Of a stretch of 64,000 nt of DNA, positions 27,031 through 38,400 are shown piece after piece (the first letter of the stretch is position 1; each line of letters starts with the position of its first letter). The DNA is from Hippophae tibetana (Eukaryota > Streptophyta > Magnoliopsida > Rosales > Elaeagnaceae). Location of the stretch: positions 30,657,843 through 30,721,842 of the forward strand of contig CM072810.1 in NCBI GenBank assembly GCA_037013495.1, written 5' to 3'. The notes under the pieces were generated by a model that saw nothing but the letters and a program-made list of their open reading frames with translations, had not been told where the DNA came from and ran no database searches. The translations under genes were made by a program, and so were the position numbers.

Positions 27031-27366
27031 GCTTGGGGCGGAGCTGGGTGCTGGGACGCGGCGGCACGTTTTTCTCCTTTTTGACATTTTTGACCTTTTT
27101 GACCCATTTTGTCCAATTTTTCCATGTTTGTTGACCTTTCCCCATTTATTTATTAATATATTTGTGATGTATTGCTTCAAGTATTCCTCTTTGAGTCTTT
27201 AAGTTGCGTTTTTAGGCCAAAATACCTGAAAAACAATAAAAATACCCGTGATTTCGAAAAAGACAAATTTATATAAATATATGATAAAACATATAAATAT
27301 ATATATTTTTAATCAATTAATGTGCATAAAATCATGGTTATTTTAGTGCTTTTTGAGCACTCATCA

Positions 27367-27378
27367 CAACCCCCAACC
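27367..27378 (-). other. Polypurine-tract-like G-run next to 3' LTR
   Basis: The minus strand reads GGTTGGGGGTTG directly before TGATGAG of the LTR. It is not pure purine, but its position and G5 core fit the plus-strand priming site of plant Ty3/gypsy elements. Confidence 0.55.
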
Positions 27379-29032
27379 AGCTTCGTGCTAGTCCCTTAGC
27401 AAGAGAAGCGATAAAAACTAAAAATTAAACTATCCTAAATCACTTTCGTGGATTGAAACGGTTGCATTTAGCCTATGCAACAAGCCTTTAAACCCCTAGG
27501 TTGCCCTAGTGGACGAGTTTGAGTCTCGTGAGGGTTTTCAGTAATGATACCCACAAACATTGAACTAAATGTAAAAATCAAAAGAAACTATAAAAACAAT
27601 CAAATCAAAAACTAAAATTACAACAAAATCAAAAATTAATTTAAGGATAAAAGAAAACAACATATCACAAAAATGTCTCATACTTTTTAATCTCTTTTAA
27701 GATCATAATTAAAATCTCAAGCATAAGTTATTTTAATCTCTTTAAACAATCATGATTTATTATAATAATTAGTCGAAAATCATTTTCATATTTCATTTCA
27801 AAAATGTATCGATTTAATTTTACCCAATTTCAGTGTCATGAATCAGAATTCGCTTCGACTCTATTCCTCACAAGTCAATACTCTCAAAGCACTGAATCCT
27901 ATGGGTTCAAACACTCATACTAATTTATATGCGAAAGAGTTGATGTATAGAAATGAACTAATATGTTCGCATATGTATAAAGAATAAAGGCTCAAAGTGT
28001 TATTTTAACATTGATCTCATGAAAGGAATCGAATGTATAAATTATAAAGATATCATATATAAAAATTATTTTTATGCATAAATCAAACTCATTAAGAAAG
28101 AATTTCAAGATATATGCCTTTTACAAATGAAGAAATTGTAATGACTTTTTAGGGAATTACTTCCTATATCTTTCTTTTAGCCTGTACTCACAACTTTGTA
28201 GGGAATGTGGGTCATAGTATGTAGATGATACTATATATATTTTTTTATCTCTCTATATTTTTTTTTGTAGATATTTTTCAATATATGTATTTTTTTAGAG
28301 AGTCAACCCATGTACAGATTGTACATTTTTTTAGGATTTTGGTGAGTGGTTAATTTTGTGGCTTTTCTGTTTGGTTTAGGTAACCCCAGATATGTCTTTT
28401 TGTTTTTGTAGCAGTCATGCATAAATGAGATATAAGCATATACTATCAATTTCTACTCAAATCATTTAATCTAAGCAAAAATAATAATAAAAAATATATG
28501 ATACTCTATTAAGATGAGAAAAAATTCATACATTCAATGCTAATACCTATAGAGATCATCTAAAAATTTGAATAGATAAGAAATGTGTTTGGAGTAGAAA
28601 AAATATATATTTCACTCTGAATAAAAGAAATAAGGCTCAAATTATATCTCACAAGGGTAGTCTCCACTAAAAAAAATTCATAGACACCAATTTTGGGTTT
28701 AATATAATTTCCACATTTTATCAAGAAATACTAGTTATGACAAAAACTAACTAATTATAAAAAATAATTACAAAATATTTCATGATATGTTTTCAAAAAT
28801 TAATCTAACAGTACAAAAGACTTAACTATTTACTTAAATTTGATTTAAAGAAATGATAAATTTTTGTGAGAAAATATTTAATAATTTTTTTTTTTAAATT
28901 ACTAAATCACATAAAACAAAAATAAAATAAAATAAAAATGAAAATGTGAACATAAAATTTTTATTATTATTTGTTTTTATTTTTTTTATTTTTAAATTGT
29001 TAAATCTTTTTTTTCTAATTAAGCATGGTAAC
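27379..29032. other. Retrotransposon interior, 3' non-coding part
   Basis: AT-rich sequence without a credible coding region in any frame. A stretch at about 27461-27545 (AACCCCTAGG, CCCTAGTGGACGAG) is less AT-rich. The rest (T-runs near 28230-28300, A-rich around 28480-28960) shows nothing I can assign. It corresponds to the long non-coding region between pol and the 3' LTR in large plant gypsy elements, by position only. Confidence 0.5.
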
Positions 29033-29380
29033 TTTTCACCACCCCCAACCTAGAACTTACATTGTCCTCAATGTAACAACTGTAAATTAAAGATAAAGAG
29101 AAAAGAGAAGAAAGATTACCTATTTCCTGAGAATGTGTAAGTAGTAATGGAGAAATGCAGGTGCATTCATCATATTCATCATTTAAAGTGTATACAGACA
29201 GATCGCTGTGAACTTCTAACATCTCAACAAACATTTTTAGTTTTAACAATTTAAAAAGTATTAAACTAAAATAAACAATAAAATTAAGTAAATAAAATAA
29301 ATAACAGAAAATTACCTAAAATGATGGGTTGTCTCCCATCCAGCGCTTAGTTTAACGTCTTAGCAAGACGTAACTTGGGG
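29033..29380 (-). other. Conserved hairpin-rich segment of the retrotransposon interior
   Basis: Three short stem-loops are visible: TTACATTG/CAATGTAA (29057-29076), GATGGG/CCCATC (29323-29340) and ACGTCTT/AAGACGT (29355-29371). On the minus strand the first precedes a second G-rich tract GGTTGGGGGTGG at ~29040. From memory, similar 'ACATTGAGGACAATGT ... GGGGG' and 'GGGAGACAACCC' motifs occur in the non-coding parts of plant gypsy elements. A 76-codon minus ORF (29019-29249) overlaps and is not recognised. Confidence 0.55.
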
Positions 29381-29721
29381 ATTGCCTTTTAAGTAAACTC
29401 AATGTCCCCTCATCATTGAGTCAATCGAACCTACAAGTAAGACAAGGTTGTCTACCTATACTATTTCAAACATGCCCTATTGACTTTTATATTTTTCTGT
29501 ACCAAAAACTAAGGGCATGCTTGAGGGTTTTAGATAACCCACATCTAGGTGCAAATCAAATAATTAAGGCATCATAACACAATTGTACCTAGATCAAGCA
29601 AAGAAACTAACTCTTGAGATTGTAATTAAAACTTTAAAATTTTTGAGATAGTTTCAAATTTTTTTTTTATTATTATTATTTTTTTTAAGGTTAAAATAAC
29701 ATAATTAGTATTAACCAAGAG

Positions 29722-29845
29722 TGCTCCCAGGAAAGAATGGTGGGGCAAAGGCTCCTTAAATACCATCCTCCTAGACAGAGCAACGTTCCTAGGAAAGACT
29801 AGTGGCACAAAGGCTTCCAAGAACTAGTCTCCTAGACAGAACTCC
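29722..29845. repeat. Diverged tandem pair of ~62 bp
   Basis: Two adjacent copies share the pattern AGGAAAGA-TGGTGG-CAAAGGCT and end CTCCTAGACAGA (29774 and 29830 regions). The overlapping minus ORF 29626-29820 is a by-product. Confidence 0.7.
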
Positions 29846-29877
29846 CTTAGATCTTTACTTTTCATGCTATTAAAATT

Positions 29878-30160
29878 AAGTTAATTAAGTTCAGTTAAGT
29901 AAAAATCTAAGTTAATTAAGTTAATGAAAATCTAAGTTAATTAAAAAGCTAAGTTGGTTAAGTTAAAAAAATATCTAAATTAATTAAAAAAAACTAAGTT
30001 AATCAAAGTTAATTAAAAAGTTTAAGTTAATTAAGTTAAGTTAATTAAAAAGCTAAGTTAAAAATCTAAGTTAGTTAAGTTAAAAAAAATATAAGTTAAT
30101 TAAAAAGTTAAGTAAATTAAGTTAAGTAAACTAAAAATCTATGTTAATTAAGTTAAATAA
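29878..30160. repeat. AT-only minisatellite, TTAATTAAGTTAA type
   Basis: Irregular repeats of AAGTTAATTAAGTTAA and TAAAAATCTAAGTTAATTA, with no coding potential. They grade into A-rich simple sequence (AAATAAAATAAAAT) to about 30340. Confidence 0.85.
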
Positions 30161-30470
30161 AAATTAAGAGAGAAATAAAAAAAATAGTTAAAAAAAATAA
30201 TAAAAAAAATAATAATAAAAATAAATTAAATTAAAATTGATATAAAATAAAATAAAATAAAGTAAAATAAAGTAAAATAAAATAAACAAAAATAAAATAA
30301 AATTGAAAAAGGTAAAGGAAAATAAAATAAGAATAAAAATTGATTTTTTTTATTTTGTTTTTATTCATTTTTATTATTACTTTTATTAAAATAAAATTAA
30401 GATTTTAAATAAAAATTAAAATTAAATGAAAATTAAAAAGTAAGCTTTATTTTTTTTTTAATTTTTTTTT

Positions 30471-30920
30471 TACTATTCATGAACGGTAATTTTATTTTAC
30501 TATTTACACTATATTAAAAAAAATTTAAGTTTTTAAGTTTTTAATTTTTTTTTACTATTCATTAACGGTAATTTTATTTTACTATTTACATTAGATTATT
30601 TATTTATTTTTATTTTAAAATTTTAAAATTTTAATTTTTTTTTACTATTCATGAACGGTAATTTTATTTTACTATTTACACTATATTAAAAAAATTTAAG
30701 TTTTTAATTTTTTTTTACTATTCATGAACGGTAATTTTATTTTACTATTTACATTAGATTATTTATTTATTTTTATCTTAAAATTTTAAAATTTTAATTT
30801 TTTTTTAACTATTCATGAACGGTAATTTTATTTTACTATCTACGCTATAAATTTTATTTATTTATTTTTAACTTAAATTTTTTTGTTTTTTTTTTGTTTT
30901 TTTTACTATTCATGAACGGT
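30471..30920. repeat. AT-rich minisatellite, ACTATTCATGAACGGTAA type (six units)
   Basis: TACTATTCATGAACGGTAA or a close variant starts at about 30471, 30552, 30642, 30716, 30807 and 30904, with spacings of 74-97 bp filled by T/A-rich sequence. The core ATGAACGGTA is nearly the same as ATGAACAGTA in the LTR minisatellite. Confidence 0.82.
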
Positions 30921-31142
30921 AAAATTTTTTACTTCAAATTTCAAATTTCTAAATTATTTTACAATTAAAAAAAAATTAATTTTTAATTTTTTAATTTTTT
31001 AATTAATTTTTTATTTTTTATTTTTTATGAAATTTGAAATTTGATTATTATTTTTTCTATTAAAACAAAAAAAATCACAATTATTTACAGCACAAAAATG
31101 ATTTTAAAATTTTGATAAATAATTTAAAAACCGTTATTCCTT

Positions 31143-31159
31143 CCCCGGCAACGGCGCCA
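31143..31159 (-). other. Second copy of the tRNA-Asp primer-binding site
   Basis: The 17-nt sequence is repeated 35 bp further into the interior together with its flank, including the terminal LTR bases TTGGTCATCA. This is a short tandem duplication of the LTR/PBS junction. Confidence 0.85.
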
Positions 31160-31177
31160 AAAACTTGATGACCAAAT

Positions 31178-31194
31178 CCCCGGCAACGGCGCCA
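31178..31194 (-). other. Primer-binding site for tRNA-Asp
   Basis: The minus strand reads TGGCGCCGTTGCCGGGG, six bases downstream of the 5' LTR end. It is the complement of the last 17 nt of plant tRNA-Asp including CCA. This fixes the element orientation as minus. Confidence 0.88.
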
Positions 31195-32504
31195 AAAACT
31201 TGATGACCAAAAACCGGCATAGCTGATTCTTGCCAATACTTTGGTTTTATTATTTATAAAACTCTCGCAAGTGCACGAATCATTTCGAAGAAAATGATAA
31301 GTATACTCCCAAGGTCGATCTAAGGAAGGAATGTGTGTGGTTTTTAATTTAATATTCAAACTTTTAAAAACGAAATTAAATCCTAAACATCCTGTCACGA
31401 TATTTTGGGGTTTTGTGTTTTTAATCTAATTACATAAAATTAAACATAGATTCAATAAACATTTATGCAAATTTTATCATTTATAATGGCGGAGTATTTA
31501 TGGATATAATAACTAAGTTAATTATGCTTGCTTATATTATCTAGGTTATTAAGGATATGAATTGATATTTATTGATTCTCCCTTTTTTGTATGAATACCA
31601 CCTTTGGTGGGGTTAGATATTCTTTGTTAACTAAACAAATCAATTAACACCTATGGGTGGGGTTGATAACTAATTTCCTTAATTAAATTAATTCCTTTTT
31701 CTAAGAGATTGAAAATGAACCATTTAAATGCCACCTTTGGTGGGATTAGACAGTTTAAACTTTATTCAAGGTGTCCAAATTAAACCCAAGAATTTAGTTA
31801 TCCGAGTACTAACTTTCAAGTTTTAAAACCACTACCGAAAACATGTTGTCAATACATTTTCAGATAATAATTCTTATAAAAACTTTTGAAATAGAGCTTC
31901 ACTCTAACTACCGGGCGATTGTACCATCAAATAAAAGAGCACTACTCTAAATCAGACCGGATAACTAAACCTTAAAATCTAATTTTCAGGTTTAAGTTTG
32001 TAATGAAAAATAATATATTTCTCTCTAACATTCTTAATATAAAATCATGAATAAAAACAAAATCAATTCATTTTAGAGATTTTTACCTATTTAATATTTC
32101 GCAAGCATAACAACGTTATTATTACATCATGTTTACTAAATAGCCAGCACAGTTAAATTTAACTACAGACAAATTAAATATAACATGTACGAATAAAGCA
32201 TAAAAATAACTGTAAAGAAAATAAAATCCTTACAGAACTTCGACGCTATTCCCGTTGTTGGAAAAACTCCAAGCGGAATTTGCACTCCCATTTATTGAAT
32301 CAAAGAGCTAAAATATTACAAAAACATAACTAGTTCTTCCCAAAAAGGGAAGAACTCTAAATCTAAGAGAAATTAACTAAGAAAAGCTAAAAACTAAGAA
32401 AACATAAGAAAAACTAAAAAAAATCCTAAAAATCTAAGAAAAGAGAGAAAAGAATGTATTTGGAGGTGTTTTTAGGTGTGATTTTGAAGTGAAGAGAAGG
32501 GGGG

Positions 32505-32513
32505 TATTTATAG
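32505..32513 (-). promoter_or_regulatory. LTR TATA box, right LTR
   Basis: CTATAAATACCCC on the minus strand, followed by a C-rich/T-rich leader. Upstream in minus sense are TGACGTCA (32581-32588), TGACGTCG (32593-32600), TGACGTCA (32603-32610) and G-box CACGTG (32622-32627). This is the promoter expected to start the element's own RNA. Confidence 0.7.
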
Positions 32514-32651
32514 GTGAGGATAGAGAGAAAAAATGAGTAAAAAAATGTTTAAAAAATGTAAAAACGCGTAATGAAAATGCTGACGTCATTGATGACGTCG
32601 CATGACGTCATGGGGCTGCTCCACGTGAAAAATGAGTGTCGGCGCGCGCGG

Positions 32652-32740
32652 ATGAACAGTAACCCGCGCGCAGTGCTGCGCGCATGAACAGTAACCCCGC
32701 GCAGTGCTGCGCGCATGAACAGTACCCCGCGCGCGCAGCT
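32652..32740. repeat. GC-rich minisatellite in right LTR (three units of ~31-32 bp)
   Basis: ATGAACAGT starts at 32652, 32684 and 32715. This is one unit fewer than the left LTR, so the tract changed length after insertion. Confidence 0.85.
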
Positions 32741-33089
32741 TAGGGCGGAGCTGGGTGCTGGGGCGCGGCAGCTGGGCGGCACGGCGGCGCGTTTTTCTCC
32801 TTTTTGACATTTTTGACCTTTTTGACCCATTTTGTCCAATTTTTCCATATTTGTCGACCTTTCCGCATTTATTTATTAATATATTTGTGATGTATTGCTT
32901 CCACTATTCCTCTTTGAGTCTTTAAGTTGCATTTTTAAGCCAAAATACCTGAAAAACAATAAAAATACCCGTGATTCCGAAAAAGACAAATTTATATAAA
33001 TATATGATAAAACATATAAATATATATATTTTTAATCAATTAATTTGCATAAAATCATGGTTATTTTAGTGCTTTTTGAGCACGCATCA

Positions 33090-33094
33090 GTCAT
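33090..33094. repeat. Target-site duplication GTCAT, right copy
   Basis: Partner of 25392-25396. The satellite monomer continues directly with CACGAACCTCG. Confidence 0.93.
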
Positions 33095-35486
33095 CACGAA
33101 CCTCGTATAGCTTTGTTACCTACGTATGGTTTCAACGAAAACGAACCGTTACCACTGTCCATCGTTCTGTTGCACTACTTTCATGTTATAATAAAAACTA
33201 AGGGCATTAAAACTATTTTTATAAATATTAAGGATATATATGAAAATATGCTAAAATAAGGGACATCACCAACACTTTTTTTTAATAAATATATGCTTCT
33301 TTTGAATAACAATTAAACACTACTTTAAATTAATTAGTTAAAAGAATATCAATCTACATTTAAAGAAAGAAATTTTGAAATATTACAAAATTCTAAATTA
33401 ACAATAATATAAATTTTTATAACTCACACACCAAAACACACGTATACCTTACAAAATATTCAAACTCGCTACATTGAATGCTTTCAAAAAGTACCTAATC
33501 ATGCTACAAGACAATTAGCTAATATCAATAATTAGAATTAGGAAAAAAAATGCTAAATTATCTGAACACGTCATTTATTAATAATTACTTAATTTAATAA
33601 ATATATAATCAAATTATCATAAGTGTTATAAATAAAACTATGAATGTATCTAAATTTAATTCTAATATTAAAATAAATGCAATAGCTGTTGAAGCCCAAT
33701 GCATGAGTTATTATTGTTTCACGCAGGTCTTGGGTTTGAAACCCTCAATAAACATAGTTTTTGATTTTTTTTAAAAGAACATCTTCAACCTCTAGTCGGG
33801 TCAACTCTACTCGGTTTTGACTACAGGGGAAACCCCTCCGTATTTCACTATTATGGGGACGAAATTCGACCTTCTTTTTATCAGAGTTTTATTTTCCAGT
33901 TATTCATGGTCTCATTTTGAATCAAAAACGTCATTTTAAATAAAAAGTTAATGAATGATTCAAATGAATGCTCACGATAAATTGGATTTATTTTCTTCAT
34001 TATTTTTCAAGTTTAAATTAACAGAATCACTCTGAATTCAATATTGACACAATTTATAATTTTCAACACTTACACGGGATTTCCAATAAATTTTTGATTT
34101 GATGCTCTCTCTAGTTTCTCAAACTTACTCTTTACTTTCTAATGGTGTATATGAATGAATGAGTGAAAAGTGAGAGAACTTGATGCCTTTATAAAGACTA
34201 TGTCATCACGAACCTCGTATAGCTTTGTTACCTACGTATGGTTTCAACGAAAACGAACCGTTACCACCGTCCATCGTTCTCTTGCACTACTTTCATGTTA
34301 TAATAAAAACTAAGGGCATTAAAACTATTTTTATAAATATTAAGGATATATATGAAAATATGCTAAAATAAGGGACATCACCAACACTTTTTTTTAATAA
34401 ATATATGCTCCTTTTGAATAACAATCAAAACACTTCTTTAAATTAATTAGTTAAAAGAATATCAATCTAAAATTATAGAAAGAAATTTCGAAATATTACA
34501 AAATTCTAAATTAACACTAATATAAATTATTATAACTCACACACCAAAACACACGTATACCGTAGAGAAGATTCAAACTCGCTACATTGAATGCTTTCAA
34601 AAAGTACCTAATCATGCTACAAGAAAATTAGCTAATATCAATAATTATAATTTGGAAAAGAAATGCTAAATTATCTAAACACGTCATTTATTAATAATTA
34701 CTTAATTTAATAAATATATAATCAAATTATCATAAGTGTTATAAATAAAACTATGAATGTATCTAAATTTAATTCTAATATGAAAATAAATGCAATAGCT
34801 GTTGCAGCCCAATGCATGAGTTATTATTGTTTCACGCAGGTCTTGGGTTTGAAACCCTCAATAAACATAGTTTTTGATTTTATTTAAAAGAACATCCTCA
34901 ACCTCTAGTCGGGTCAACTCTACTCGGTTTTGACTATAGGGGAAACCCCTCCGTATTTCACTATTATGGGGATGAAATTCGACGTTCTTTTATCAGAGTT
35001 TTATTTTGGAGTGATTCATGGTCTCATTTTGAATCAAAAACGTCAATTTAAATAAAAAGTTAATGAATGATTCAAATGAATGCTCACGATAAATTGGATT
35101 TATTTTCTTCATTATTTTTCAAGTTTATATTAACAGAGTCACTCTGAATTCAATATTGACAGAATTTATAATTTTCAGCACTTACACGGGATTTCCAATA
35201 AATTTTTGATTTGATGCTCTCACTAGTTTCTCAAACTTACTCTTTACTTTCTAATGGTGTATATGAATGAATGAGTGAAAAGTGAGAGAACTTGATGCCT
35301 TTATAAAGGCTATGTCATCACGAACCTCGTATAGCTTTGTTACCTACGTATGGTTTGAACGAAAACGAACCGTGACCACCGTCCATCGTTCTGTTGCACT
35401 ACTTTCATGTTATAATAAAAACTAAGGGCATTAAAACTATTTTTATAAAAAATTAGGATATATATGAAAATATGCTAAAATATGGG

Positions 35487-38400
35487 ACATCACTAATACT
35501 TTTTTGTTATAAATATATGCTCCTTTTGAATAACAATTAAAAACTACTTTAAATTAATTAGTTAAAAGAATATCAATCTACATTTATAGAAAGAAATTTC
35601 GAAATATTACAAAATTCTAAATTAACACTAATATAAATTATTATAACTGACACACCAAAACACATGTATACCTTAGAGAAGATTCAAACTCGCTACATTG
35701 AATGCTTTCAAAAAGTACCTAATCATGCTACAAGACAATTAGCTAGTATCAATAATTAGAATTTGGAAAAAAAATGCTAAATTATCTAAACACGTCATTT
35801 ATTAATAGTTACTTAAATTATTAAATATATTATCAAATTATCATAAAAGTTATAAATAAAACTATGAATGTATCTAAATTTAAGTCTAATATAAAAAAAA
35901 TGCAATGGTTGTTGCAACCCAATGCATGAGTTATTATTGTTTCACGCAGGTCTTGGGTTTGAAACCCTCAATAAACATAGTTTTTCATTTCTTTTAAAAG
36001 AACATCTTCAACATCTATTCGGGTCAACTCTACTCGGTTTTTACTCCAAGGGAAACCCCTCCGTATTTCACTATTTTGGGGACGCAATTCGACGTTCTTT
36101 TTATCAGAGTTTTATTTTCGAGTGATTCATGGTCTCATTTTGAATCAAAAACATCATTTTAAATAAAATGTTAATAAATGATTCAAATGAATGCTCACGA
36201 TAAATTGGATTTATTTTCTTCATTGTTTTTCAAGTTTAAGATAACAGAATCACTCTAAAATCAATATTGACACAATTTATAATTTTCAGCACTTACACGG
36301 GATTTCCAATAAATTTTTGATTTGATGCTCTCACTAGTTTCTCAAACTTACTCTTTACTCTCTAATGGTGTATATGAATGAATGAGGGAAAAGTGAGAGA
36401 ACCTGATGCCTTTATAAAGGCTATGTCATCACGAACCTCGTATAGCTTTGTAACCAACGTACGGTTTGAACGAAAACGAACCGTTACCACCGTCCATCGT
36501 TCTGTTGCACTACTTTCATGTTATAATAAAAACTAAGGGCATTAAAACTATTTTTATAAAAATTAAGGTTATATATGAAAATATGCTAAAATAAGGGACA
36601 TCACTAATACATTTTTTTAATAAATATATGCTCCTTTTGAATAACAATTAAAAACTACTTTAAATTAATTAGTTAGAAGAATATCAATCTACATTTAAAG
36701 AAAGAAATTTCGAAATATTACAAAATTCTAATTTAACAATAATATAAATTTTTATAACTCACACACCAAAAAACACGTATACCTTAGAAAAGATTCAAAC
36801 TCGCTACATTGAATGCTTTCAAAAAGTACCTAATCATGCTACAAGACAGTTAGCTAAGATCCATAATTAGAATTAGGAAAATAAATTGCTAAATTATCTA
36901 AACACGTCATTTATTAATAATTACTTAATTTAATAAATATATTATCAAATTATCATAAAAGTTATAAATAAAACTATGAATGTATCTAAATTTTAGTCTA
37001 ATATAAAAATAAATGCAATGGCTGTTGCAGCCCAATGCATGAGTTATTATTGTTTCACGCAGGTCTTGGGTTCGAAACCCTCAATAAACATAGTTTTTGA
37101 TTTTTTTTAAAAGAACATCTTCAACCTCTAGTCGGGTCAACTCTACTCGGTTTTGACTACAGGGGAAACCCCTCCGTATTTCACTATTATGGGGACGAAA
37201 TTCGACATTCTTTTTATCAGAGTTTTATTTTCGAGTGATTCGTGGTCTCATTTTGAATCAAAAACGTCATTTTAAATAAAAAGTTAATGAATGATTCAAA
37301 TGAATGCTCACGATAAATTGGACTTATTTTCTTCATTATTTTTCAAGTTTAAATTAACAGAATCACTCTGAATTCAATATTGACACAATTTATAATTTTC
37401 AGCACTTACACGGGAATTTCAATAAAATTTTGATTTGATGCTCTCACTATTTTCTCAAACTTACTCTTTACTCTCTAATGGTGTATATGAATGAATGAGT
37501 GAAAAGTGAGAGAACTTGATGCCTTTATAAAGGCTATGTCATCACGAACCTCGTATAGCTTTGTTACCTACGTATGGTTTCAACGAAAACGAACCGTTAC
37601 CACCGTCCATCGTTCTCTTGCACTACTTTCATGTTATAATAAAAACTAAGGGCATTAAAACTATTTTTATAAATATTAAGGATATATATGAAAATATGCT
37701 AAAATAAGGGACATCACCAACACTTTTTTTTAATAAATATATGCTCCTTTTGAATAACAATTAAACACTACTTTAAATTAATTAGTTAAAAGAATATCAA
37801 TCTACATTTAAAGAAAGAAATTTTGAAATATTACAAAATTCTAAATTAACAATAATATAAATTTTTATAACTCACACACCAAAACACACGTATACCTTAG
37901 AAAAGATTCAAACTCGCTACATTGAATGCTTTCAAAAAGTACCTAATCATGCTACAAGACAATTAGCTAATATCAATAATTAGAATTAGGAAAAAAAAAT
38001 GCTAAATTATCTGAACACGTCATTTATTAATAATTACTTAATTTAATAAATATATAATCAAATTATCATAAGTGTTATAAATAAAACTATGAATGTATCT
38101 AAATTTAATTCTAATATTAAAATAAATGCAATAGCTGTTGCAGCGCAATGCATGAGTTATTATTGTTTCACGCAGGTCTTGGGTTTGAAACCCTCAATAA
38201 ACATAGTTTTTGATTTTATTTAAAAGAACATCTTCAACCTCTAGTCGGGTCAACTCTACTCGGTTTTGACTACAGGGGAAACCCCTCCGTATTTCACTAT
38301 TATGGGGATGAAATTCGACGTTCTTTTATCAGAGTTTTATTTTCAAGTGATTCATGGTCTCATTTTGAATCAAAAACGTCAATTTAAATAAAAAAGTTAA

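Larger units (their letters stand above)
25397..27366 (-). repeat. LTR, left copy (3' LTR in element orientation), 1,970 bp
   Basis: Starts TGATGAGCGAAAACCGG and ends GAGCACTCATCA on the plus strand. About 16 mismatches to the right LTR occur in the first ~230 bp. It is longer partly through repeated AACATAAAATAAACATA-like segments at about 25620-25740. It contains two CCACCTTTGGTGG palindromes (25885-25897, 26018-26030). Small ORFs at 26729-27202 are by-products of the GC-rich minisatellite. Confidence 0.92.
25397..33089 (-). mobile_element. Non-autonomous LTR retrotransposon (LARD-like, probably Ty3/gypsy-derived), 7,693 bp
   Basis: Two direct LTRs with TG...CA ends bound a 3.8-kb interior, with a 5-bp target duplication. 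Orientation is minus: the primer-binding site (complement of the tRNA-Asp 3' end) abuts the right LTR, a G-rich tract abuts the left LTR, and the LTR TATA box reads on the minus strand. No gag, protease, reverse transcriptase, RNase H or integrase is recognisable in any frame. The longest interior ORFs (minus 29019-29249 and 29626-29820) resemble nothing I know. A tRNA-Asp primer with long LTRs suggests an Athila/Tat-like relative, but without coding sequence the lineage is inference. Mobilisation would need proteins from elsewhere. Diverged LTRs mark it as an old insertion. Confidence 0.9.
31201..33089 (-). repeat. LTR, right copy (5' LTR in element orientation), 1,889 bp
   Basis: Starts TGATGACCAAAAACCGG and ends GAGCACGCATCA on the plus strand. 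CCACCTTTGGTGG palindromes recur at 31598-31610 and 31731-31743. Compared with the left LTR it carries a local expansion of TGACGTC sites at 32581-32610 and one fewer copy of the GC-rich minisatellite unit. Read on the minus strand it would give the full-length genomic transcript. Confidence 0.92.

Noticed and set aside
26729..27202. Overlapping Ala/Arg-rich ORFs in the LTR (also 32549-32848)
   Set aside because: They come from the GC-rich minisatellite being open in several frames at once, and there is no conserved domain.
29019..29249. Minus-strand ORF of 76 codons as a gag/pol remnant
   Set aside because: No zinc knuckle, protease, RT or integrase motif is visible, and it lies across non-coding hairpin motifs.
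25397..33089. Plus-strand orientation of the retrotransposon
   Set aside because: The tRNA-Asp primer site, G-rich tract and TATA box all read correctly only on the minus strand.
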